Assembly (NCBI GenBank): GCA_035582835.1
Contig: JAYKAV010002353.1
Coordinates: 1-64,000, forward strand
Origin: Phoebastria nigripes
Taxonomy: Eukaryota > Chordata > Aves > Procellariiformes > Diomedeidae
Reading direction: 5' to 3'
DNA length: 64,000 nucleotides
The position numbers and the translations under genes were made by a program. Positions 25,501 to 34,915 of the stretch are shown one piece after another. Positions within the stretch are counted from its first letter, which is position 1. The number at the start of each line of letters is the position of its first letter. The notes beneath the pieces were generated by a model that saw nothing but the letters and a program-made list of their open reading frames with translations, was not told where the DNA came from and searched no databases.

Positions 25501-26642
25501 CTGAAGAAAAAAAAATAAAAGAAAGAATCACACAAAGCAAAAGTAAAAATTAACTTTCCTATTTTCTAATGGAATTCCCCTACAGTTTAATGTCGATTCC
25601 TTTTCTTTAACAGTTGGCTACAGCATGCTATACCACTTGGTTTCAGTGTGTTGCTCAGTAGAAAGTGTTGGTCTCCATTATATTACTGAAGCTTACGGAG
25701 GCATAGTTAAATGCCATGTAAATAACAAGCCATAGCACATTTCACCAGATGGCTGTTCAAAGGCTCGTGCAGGCATCCAGAAAACCTACAAAGATGGAAT
25801 TCATCATGGGAGTAGTTACTAAGTGCACCTCTAGAAGCAGTACAAATATGAACAGTAATGCAGGAAAACAGCTAAAAAGGGAATAGGTCTGATTTATCAC
25901 TGCACTACCCTAGTTTCACATGACTCTAATTCCAGCAATTTTCCCAGGAATTGGTCCAATCCAGTTTTGGTGGACAGAGTTAGAGTGGCTTTAGGCAGAG
26001 TAACACAGCAATGAATCAGGTTTTCTACCAACTGTTATTATAGATTTCTCCCTGCCTAAAACCAGGAGGAAATATGAGATATCTTTGAAAATAACTGCAA
26101 AATGATGTCTTCATAGTGATGACCACAAATTAAGAAAGAGGAGTAACATATTTCCCAAGGCCAAAAGAAAGCGGAAAAAGTTACTTTCATTACCAAAGTT
26201 GTGACATGTAGTAGAAATTCGGGGAGATAAAGCATTGCCTTGCAAAGCAACTACGTTCATATACTCCGAGAGCCTGACAGCTCAGATGCAGAGGTGGACA
26301 CTGCTGCAGCCCACCTGGGGGAGAGCTGCATTATATTAAAAACAACAAAAAACCCCAACCCAACCGATATGCCATGCAGGTTTGCTGTAAGCAGCTACAG
26401 GCTCAGGCTCGCTGGGAAGGCTAAAGCGCAGAGACAGGCTCAGTCTCTTGTCCAGCCAGGAGGTTGCTGGCCTCATTGCCAACAGCAACTCAGAAGGCAC
26501 CTTGCAAAGACTAAGATTTTGTCTTCTTGCACCCATGTGCTCTATCTTTTTCTTGTTTGGTTTTTTTTTTTTAATTTAATTTGCTACAATAAGTATATGT
26601 CTAGATACAAGTGAAGAATATATAATAGTTTATTTCAACTCC

Positions 26643-26680
26643 ACTACAAGTAAAATTTCCAGTTTTAACTGGAATGTAGT
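26643..26680. repeat. Hairpin-forming inverted repeat
   Basis: TTCCAGTT-TT-AACTGGAA (26657-26674) is a near-perfect palindrome with 8-bp arms. Outer arms ACTACA (26643-26648) and TGTAGT (26675-26680) can extend the stem across an 8-nt one-sided bulge. It is too short for a canonical pre-miRNA. Confidence 0.5.
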
Positions 26681-27955
26681 AAAGGGAAATATCAGAGTTT
26701 AAACAGAGAAAATATCATGCATGAATATTTGTAGGGGAATTTCTGACTTGAAATCAAAGACAGAAGAAAAATTATGTTGAAAGATGCAGAGCTGTGATGA
26801 CCACACATTCAAAGGGAGCGGATTTCTGACCGTGGAGAACAGGAGTGAGACTCAAAAAAGAGGGGTTTAATATAACCACCCTTACAGCTAAGTTCATTAA
26901 GGTTAACAAAATGGTAAAAGTGTGAATATGAAATGGGAGACCTTAGAGTGTAGAAGGAAGATGGGAGGAGAGAGTCAGGTAAATTAAATAAGGTAAACCT
27001 TAAGAAAAGGGAAATAGTTTGGATGGGGGTTCAGAGAATTTAATTCTGGAATCTGGATGAATGAAGTGGGCTACCTGAAGAGGCTACTCTTCAGGGGGCT
27101 GGTGGGGGTGCCATCCACCTGCCCAACCTAAAAAAAAATCACAGCTAAAGGCTCAGTTGTAGCTATATACATTCTGAATATTGCTTTTGGTGTTTTGGGG
27201 TTTTTTATTATGTTAAGCCTTAACCAGTGGGAAGTCAAACATTCCATCCCCAAAATCATAAGCTGCCCTTTCTTTTCTTCAGTTTCTTGTTTTGGGCTTC
27301 CGTTTGCCCAGAGACATGCTACATATCATTATCAAGAGAACATGTAGATGAGATGTGTAGAATGTAGGTAATCGCTAGATACCTTCAAATAAAATGAAAT
27401 AAAAGAAATTGTTATTGCAGCTGGGGAGGAGTGTGGATGGTATGAGGTAATATCAAGGGCTTGGATGGAACACAAACACCCTGGCAGAGTTTCTATCTGT
27501 AATCAGGATTTATTCTTACATCTCCAATCAAGTACACTTGAGTAGTTTCTTGAAGTTCTCTTTGGTTCTTGCTCCTTTTCCTGGTAGTTCTGCAGTAGAA
27601 AACTTCCTGCATATTAAGTTTCTTGCCTTTTTTTTTTTTTTTTAATGGCAAAACAAATATTAAATTAAAGTAGAGCTACTACACTTTAAATTGACTTTAT
27701 TTATTGCAGTAAGAATAATTTTTGGCAAATTTTAGTTTAAGTTTTCCTCATTTATCAAAAACTTTCCTTCCGCATTCTGCACCCTCTTTTCTCTGATGCT
27801 CAGTGATGCCTCATCATTTTAAGGTTAGCCGCTGCGAGGTTGGGGGATGCCATGTAAAAGCCCTGATTGAACAATAACAAAACTTTGCACTTGATGCGAG
27901 GAAACATTGAGGCTTTTTGCCAATGCAAAAGAAGCAGCAGACTAACTAACTGAAA

Positions 27956-27985
27956 AACCAAGCCAAACCAAACCAAACACAAAAC
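27956..27985 (+). repeat. (AAACC)n simple repeat
   Basis: This is a short A/C-rich repeat of AACCA-type units (AACCAAGCCAAACCAAACC), about 30 bp upstream of a 22-base A run. Confidence 0.7.
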
Positions 27986-28013
27986 AGAGGAAGTGTGGGA
28001 TTTAAGGTTATTT

Positions 28014-28035
28014 AAAAAAAAAAAAAAAAAAAAAA
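28014..28035 (+). repeat. Poly-A tract, 22 A
   Basis: This is an uninterrupted run of 22 A. No polyadenylation signal or retroposed sequence is recognisable to its left, so I treat it as a simple repeat rather than a retrogene tail. Confidence 0.85.
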
Positions 28036-29492
28036 GATTAAATGAACTATTAGAGGAGTTCAAGTTATAGTGCTCCTAATAAGCTAAGCAAATAACGGCA
28101 GCATACTCAATGAGCAGAGGCTCACAATGCATTTATTAGATGTACAGCTGTATATTTTATAAAGTGATAACATATATTGTTGGTGTAAGACCATATTCTC
28201 ATTGCAAAACTAAAAAAAAATTTATTTGAGTCAGAATCAAATTGTAATCTGTTTTCAAGAAAAGCGCTTTCTATGTTTGTTGTGGTTTAAATTTAATTGA
28301 TTAATCTGAATGTCATCAAGTATAAGAACAAATCTAGACTGCAAAGAACTTTTTTTTTATTTTTCTACGTCAGCCATCAGTGGTTGTTAAACAGCCTCAA
28401 AACCAACATTGTGTTAAACCACAAGTTTCTAAGATACATACTTCTACCTATTCCTATCTAGCAGCAGCCGTGAAGAAACAAAGTCCTTCCTAATATTTCA
28501 TCTTCCTCAGTGAAGCACTGAATTTGCTACAGTACAATGAGAAAGGAATTTTGAAGCAACATCAACTATTCTTAAATACAAACCTATAAACTCTCCATTT
28601 ACTGTCATTCTAATATATTCATAATTTATCAAGTACAGTGATACTTGTTTTCAACAAGGATGAATAATAATATTTACAAACCTAAATTTGACTTGGCATA
28701 CACGTATTTTCAAACATACATCCATAACAATACATATGTGTATTGCCATAAACGTAAATGTCATATTCTTTGCACAGAGGGCACAAACGTTTCCAAATGA
28801 AAGCACAGCCTATGAAGAATGAACATTTTGTATCTGCCCATTTCTCAGATAATTGGAGCCTTTTATTTAGTCTTTTTAAAGTAGATGTTTTTGTCTTCTA
28901 ATCCGGTTCAAGAAATGTTACAAGCGATTCAATGGCTAGGTCAAAGAAGAGGAAAAACAGAAACCTTAGCTCATTTTTCTCATCTGTTGTAAATGCACTC
29001 TATGCCCTTACACTAAAGCACTTCATCTTCTTGTAAGTCCTTACCTAAAAATGGGACCAGTCAGGGTTAGGCGGTTTTATATCCTTTGGTAGAGTACTGT
29101 TTCTCTACAAATCTGAGTGAAAGGATGTTGTTTGTTCTACAAATTTAGTACAAGAATAAACAGGTGACATCATAACTGAATATGCATTTCCTGTTCTTTC
29201 AAAATGGCACTTTCCAATAAAGCAAAATAAAAGATATTAAAATTATTCTGTACTTGAAATAAGAAAATTGACAGGTCATTGGCTACCAAAACCACGAAAC
29301 ACATACCCCTTATTTTCTATACGGATTTGTTGTTGTTGGGTTTTTTATGGTTCCGTGATCTAAATTCTATCTGAAATTCATGCATTTCAGATAATGACTT
29401 CCTGTATGCTGTTTTTTTGTATGTGGGGGGAGGTTTTTTACATGTTTTAAAGAAAGGAATAATCTGGCCAATTTTAATAGCAAGTTGCAGTT

Positions 29493-29536
29493 TTCAGGAC
29501 AAAAACCCTGCAGGACCTTCAGGACAAAATCCCTGC
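29493..29536 (+). repeat. Near-perfect direct repeat, 19 bp x 2
   Basis: TTCAGGACAAAAACCCTGC (29493-29511) and TTCAGGACAAAATCCCTGC (29518-29536) differ at one base and repeat with a 25-bp period. This is a small tandem duplication. Confidence 0.8.
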
Positions 29537-29932
29537 TAGCACCCTTTTGAGTTATTTGGGTTTTAGGTAGATGCATAATGAAAGGATATCTTTTGTTCTC
29601 AGAATGTTATCCAAAATCAAACAGGAATACAGGTGCAAACTAATCCAAGCTTGACTTCTCAGTGACAATACTCATTTGTGTATCATGTTTAAAAGGTATA
29701 GGTTGGGGAGAGGGTGAAACAGACTTCAGTCATGTTGCTAGATACATGTGTGATTATGCATTTGATAAATCCTAAAAATTTTCAAAGCCATCTTCAAAAA
29801 GAATCCATGAATGCAAACCATGCAACCCACATGTGGATCCCCCCCCAAAAAAAAAACACTTTAGAGGAGGAATGAAGTCCACAATATAATCTCTCGTATT
29901 TCTTGTGATATTTCTATGCCCAGTAACAAGGC

Positions 29933-29967
29933 TCCTTATAACCTTATAAGTTTAACCTTTATAAGGA
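29933..29967. repeat. Inverted repeat TCCTTATAA / TTATAAGGA
   Basis: Nine-base arms (29933-29941 and 29959-29967) flank a 17-nt spacer that itself contains CCTTATAAG. The sequence could fold into alternative hairpins. It resembles but does not match a CArG box. Confidence 0.45.
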
Positions 29968-32705
29968 AGGCTCAGTAGAAAGAGGCATCCTGTCCTGAGC
30001 AGGGACAGAAAGGAGCACAGGGAATTCACAAGGAATGATCTATGTTAGTCTTTTCTACCTCTAGTCTTTCTTTTTTCTCTCAAAAGAAAGAGGGAGATTC
30101 CAGGTGAACCTGCCAAAAATGCAAGGGAGGTCAGAGACTGTCTGCTGACTATTCCAGTAACAGCCTTCTCCAACAGCAGTGCTACATCATCCTGATCCTA
30201 AGAATTTTAAATGGTCAGCCTCACAGATTAGCCAGTACTAAACAGTTAAGGAGTAAACCATATTAATTTCAATATGCGCTATTGTTTCATACCCATTTTC
30301 ATTAACAAAATCTTTTTTATTCTAACAATTTTAAAAAACTCTATAGCTGGTGAAGATGATAGAGTCATATGATTTGTACCAACTTCCCTATTCCTTTGGA
30401 AATCCTAAATCAAATGGGGTTAACTGGTAGACTTTGGCCACCATAAACTGGAAAGCTCTGGTAATCTGGGACATGTATTGCAGTTTCTTCCTCCCACAAA
30501 CACCAGTAAGAGTCCTGGGGATCCTACAAACCAAACCTGCAAGGAATAATCTCTGGTGAGTTATAACCAATATTTCAGTTGCAAGTGGGAAGAGGGTGTG
30601 GAATAGCCTAAGACTTCCAGAATTGCACATTTGTCATCAATAGGAAAAAAGAGGAGAGACGAAACCAGTTTAGCTGACCAAAGCATGTGTAAAACACAAA
30701 ACAAATGCGGTAAATCCAGTGTATATTCCTTGTCAAAACTGCAGTTCTGACAACAGAACAGAAAACACTGTCTTAACGATTTTAGGTCTATTAGGAACAT
30801 CTGAAAACTAGCACATTGCAGAGGATATTTGCTAAGAGTAAGCCAAAGACGCTTGCGATGGCAAGTAATAAAAAACTGACATCGCTTCCGTACATGGGAA
30901 ATGATGTACAACTCATTAAGTCCATAGGTTTGCTCAATCTTGATGAAACTGAATGGGAAACTGAACATAGACAAGATAAAAAACACGATGAAATTTAATT
31001 TCGTGTGGCCAACACTCACAGCCAGGCCCCCTGTAGGGCTGGTTATAGGACTAATAATCAATAGACAACCCCCCTCCAGATTCAGTAAAGAAAACCTCAC
31101 TGCAAAACTTAAAGTAAACCAAACTTTTTCCTCTTACTTTGGAGTCTTTTTACTTGTTGCAGTTTCCATCCCAAGCTTTTCCCTGCTAAAGAAAGAATCA
31201 ATGTAACTCCCTAATAATTTTAGTGACTTGACAGACTTGTTCATCTCCGAAAGCTTTAAATGAGGAATGCAATTGTAATTCTCATGATACAGCTGAAAAA
31301 GCCCACAAACCACTTCAGTCCAACTTAAATTTTCCTACAAGTGGACAATATCCAGCACAGAAAATCCTGGTCACCGCTGCTGACCATGACTATTTCCGCT
31401 GCAGAACACAGATGCCATGGACTCTCAGGAGCTGAGCAGATTAGTGGAGCTAAATGCTTTCAATATGAGTAGGTTGCAAAGCTGCTGCAAAACTTAAGGC
31501 CACCTCACAAAACATTTCACTGATACATAATGTAGTTGTGTACACATGACTATCTGCAAAGTGAATTGTGCAAAAAAATCCAAACTTGGTCAGACTACAT
31601 AAAGAGTGTTTTCCTGGGAAATTGTGCTATATAAAGAACAACATGAAGGTAAAATAGTACATGGACACCACAATGAGCACCTGACAGAAGAGTCCACCTA
31701 CCATGCGAGATTCCAGGCGAGGACTGATTCCCCTTTAATTGTGTCCTCCCTGCAACTTTGTGCATATTGATACACACGTAAGTGATGCCAAAAAATGCCT
31801 AGCACAACTGAAATGCTAGCAATTATCCATCGTTTTCAATTTTGTTTAGTAAAAGTAGTAAAAAATCAGTCCTGTTCTCTTTCGTCCACTCTGCACCAGG
31901 TGGGTCCTGCGTGCAGCAAAATGCGTCGCTTTTCTTGTAACAGGTTGGTGGAGAATGCAGGCAACTCAACAACCAAGGCTCTTATAGCAAGAATGTAAGA
32001 GCCTGAGTGGAGCAGAAATAGAAGTTGTATCATTGTCACATACAGTGAACAAGAACACTCGAATACCAGGTTGGTAAAAAGGTCATAACCCATGTATGTC
32101 AAAGCAGGTTGGTGAAGGAGTTTTCAAATCCGCCAGCGAATACAGTCATGGTCTTTGAAGGAGAGAGATTACTATGGCTTTTATGGTAGAAGCACGGGCA
32201 GGACAGTGGGTGCTGACCCCTGGACATCTGAGGCTTTTAAAGGTCTTTTAAGTAAAGTTGTATGAGCTTTTGAGGGCCTTAGGAAGATTGGATTGCTTAT
32301 GGGAAAGGAGGAGTTAATAGNGAGGGCGGCCTGGGCTGGAGGAATGTTGGGCAGCAGGCGGCAGCTCGTGAGAGCACGTGAAGATAAGAGCAGGGCATTA
32401 GGGGAGGAAGACAAATGCTGTGGGGATCATGCTGGGGAGTACAAGGCCAGGGAATGTACCTTTACTGCAGAAGGGCTAAAAACAGCTGCTACTAGGAGAG
32501 GATGGTGAGAGTGGAAGGAGAAACCAAAGAAAGAAGTTTCAGATACAAAAAAATGGGAGGGGAAAAAGAGCAAACTGTGAGTTGACTCAGGCTAAGCCAG
32601 CTGTTATAGTGGTGTTGGAGAAAACACGAGAGGACGTAGGAAGGTGAGGAGCACATCTCTTACAAGAAGATAACCGAGAAGCTTAAACAGAAGTGACCAG
32701 GTACA

Positions 32706-33530
32706 ATGGGTAGAGTGGCTGCAGTACAAACCAGAAAACAGACAGCAAAATGGGGTCCTGGGGACTGGCACAGAGACATTTGGGATGATCCCAGTCCACC
32801 TGGGACTACACCTTGTGGAAGTAAATCACTCCCACGACCTTGGAGTCCATATGGCCCTTTGCATGATGAGGGACAGCCATACGAATGAACAAGGGCAACC
32901 TGTAGTGGTAAAAATAGCAGGGCAGGTAAAAATACAGTAGAGAAAGGCCACTGAGACTGTGACCATTGAAATAACAAGCAGCTACTATGTCAGATTTAAG
33001 CTTTGGCTAAAGAATTGTGACTTTTGAAGAGCAATACCTATGTGGGGTGGCTGGTGGCTTAAGAAGCGCAGCTTGGTTTATCCAATGCTGATCAAAATCA
33101 CCTGGCTTAGACAGCCTGCGTGGCCACCAAATGGGCTATGTGCAATGCTGAACCCCCAGAAACACCAGCTGTGGGGAATTATATGGTTACAGGCAGTGTT
33201 GAGATGTGTTAAGGCAGCTGGCTTAGTGTCTGTAGGGCATTGGGAAGAACAAAAACCAAACGGCTCCAGAGTCCCATATTGTTAAAAGTAGTAACCAGTT
33301 GTTAAACTGGTGCTGGAGGGAGGTGGAGTCTAGTTATGGTGAGCTAATATTCAAAACCATGGCGCTGGAGGATTCACTCATCCATTGCCCGTGATTACGG
33401 GGCCTCTGAACCCTGCTAACATAAACCTGGTGAATTTGGAAGGGCAGGCTGGCAGGGCTGGGAAATCTCTCCAGGAAGGAGAAGAGCCTAAGGAACCTAA
33501 TAAAAAAGGAGAAGGCAAATAAATACAATA
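32706..33530 (+). pseudogene. Endogenous retrovirus gag-like remnant
   Basis: This stretch lies directly upstream of protease and RT remnants on the same strand. One frame (phase of 32893) stays mostly open through about 33519. It has long open runs at 33028-33282 (about 85 codons) and 33343-33519 (about 59 codons). It is interrupted by at least seven stops, including clusters at 33283-33294 and at 33331 and 33340. The predicted peptide is Trp-rich (WLKKRSLVYPMLIKITWL), then Glu/Lys-rich near its end. An ATG-Gly start at 32706 could mark a myristoylated Gag N-terminus, but in another frame. Assignment to gag rests mainly on position and residual openness. It cannot make a protein. Confidence 0.45.
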
Positions 33531-34049
33531 GTACAAGAAATATAAGCAGTTATTATGCTTGCTAACACAGGCCCTGAGGGCAAACAAGCCAGGCCCCTGG
33601 AAGGGAAGGACAAGATGGACCCCTGCGATTCTGGGTATGGGGCTTGCCTGCAGGATGGCACAGAGGGTTTTTTTATTTTTATTTTTCCAGGAATGCTGGA
33701 TGAGTCATGAAGATCACATTTGAAATAGATCAATAATAGGGTTTGGAATAAAAAACAGAGCGCCTGGGAGAAGATACAGCCAAATGGATTAAGGAACTGC
33801 TTACCACCTTTATGCATAGGTTGGCAGAACTGTGTGCTAGAAGTGAAAGAGAGGATCCCAAGAGTTAGGCAGTGAAACCAGTGCAGGTGATCTCTGGCAA
33901 CATGAGAGCAACACTTTCAGCCCCACTAGCAGTCAGATTTTAAGATTGGGCAGGTCCCCTTGCTTGATCCTTTGGGACACATTATTAGATTAAAGTATGA
34001 TCAGCCAGGGGAGACTTAGAGTACCAACCCTNCTGGGGTAGGAGTAGAT
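33531..34049 (+). mobile_element. ERV interior, probable gag/pro spacer, strongly decayed
   Basis: This links the gag-like block to the protease block. Short open pieces exist in several frames, such as EDTAKWIKELLTTFMHRLAEL around 33775-33835 (frame unverified). A Cys-containing stretch near 33600-33660 sits where a nucleocapsid zinc knuckle would be expected, but no intact CCHC motif is present. Base composition is GC-richer than the flanks, matching the neighbouring ERV blocks. Confidence 0.4.
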
Positions 34050-34120
34050 GTAATGAACGGTCCTACCTTGTTAATAGAATCTGGTGCTGCTATTGATGTT
34101 TTGAAACACACTGGGTGCGT
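34050..34120 (+). pseudogene. Retroviral aspartic protease remnant
   Basis: The frame at 34053 reads PTLLIESGAAIDVL, matching the shape of the retroviral protease active-site loop (hydrophobic residues, D-T/S-G-A, then a hydrophobic V-L). The catalytic Asp position is Glu here (GAA at 34077-34079), and the frame soon loses similarity. It lies upstream of RT motifs in the right order and spacing for pro-pol. It is inactive by substitution and decay. Confidence 0.6.
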
Positions 34121-34419
34121 GGGGGACACAGCATACNGGCAAGTCTGCAGGGAGGGGTGATGGTATTGTATTCAGCAAGAGAGGACAAAAATGGCACTTT
34201 AGGAAATGGTCTCCAATTAGGAAGTGGTCTCATCTGGATCCAGCTAATAATTGTTTGTGTGTGGGTAATACAGAAACAAAGCCTCATAGTAACCTTGGTT
34301 ACACAATGGTTAACTGCAGTGAAGCCCCAGAAACACTTGAAACATTGCAGGGGTGAGTGGCAAGACAAATTTGTACACGTGTGCTCAAGATAAGTTAGAG
34401 TGTGGAAAGATTAATACAC

Positions 34420-34915
34420 TTGTATTAATACCAGGATCTGATCCAAAGCCACAGTAACCACATGAATGTCCAAGCCAGGCTGAGGAAAGATTGTGACCCA
34501 CTATTATTAGCCCTGTGGATTATGAAGTGCTAGTCCAATGACCCNGTTTATATAATTTAACAGCGTATCAAAGAGTGATGGAAAGATGTGGTGTCCGGAT
34601 TTAAGGGCAGCAAACACTGTAACTCCACAAACAGCACCTAGTGCTGTTAAACTGCCAAAACGCATGGCCACAGAAGTACAAGGACCAAAGCAGTTTTTCA
34701 GTCATGGACCTAGAAGTATTTTCTTTCTTTGTTTTTTTTTGTTGTTGGTTTGTTGCGGGGCGGGGAGGGGTGTCCTTTCCCCTAGAAAGGAGTGCTGGTA
34801 TAAGTTTGTTTCTATATTTCAAGGGAAATATGTTACTTCACATGAATTCCTTATAAGTTTCACAACGGTCCTGCAGTCTGCCAAGCACATATCACCTGAA
34901 TGTGTGATAAGTTAA
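34420..34915 (+). pseudogene. Retroviral reverse transcriptase N-terminal remnant (pol)
   Basis: At 34598-34640 the translation reads DLRAANTVTPQTAP, a close match to the DLR-x-x-N-x-x-TP block of gamma-like retroviral RT. A frameshift follows. Then FSVMDL at 34695-34712 matches RT motif A and keeps the catalytic Asp (34707-34709). A low-complexity T-rich and G-rich stretch (34729-34775) interrupts the domain. Similarity to the following RT segment resumes weakly at about 34797-34895. The YxDD motif, RNase H, integrase and env are not found, so the copy is truncated. N bases, stops and frameshifts rule out function. This is an old animal-virus insertion, described only as found. Confidence 0.72.

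Larger units (their letters stand above)
22640..32705. other. Unique AT-rich noncoding DNA, no gene recognised
   Basis: No exon or interspersed repeat is recognised. The span contains homopolymer runs (T at 26561-26572 and 27628-27643; A at 28014-28035), small inverted and tandem repeats, and a 179-codon minus-strand frame at 30561-31100. That frame starts at GTG, has its first in-frame ATG at 30968, and resembles no known protein. The right end (about 32200-32705) becomes GC-richer and may belong to the ERV that follows, but I could not define an LTR or primer-binding site. Confidence 0.5.

Noticed and set aside
28014..28035. Poly-A run as a retrogene tail
   Set aside because: No AATAAA just upstream and no recognisable transcript-like sequence to the left.
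31861..32300. Possible 5' LTR or primer-binding site of the ERV at 32.7 kb
   Set aside because: No matching repeat downstream of 34.9 kb, no clear TG...CA ends and no convincing tRNA-complementary site.
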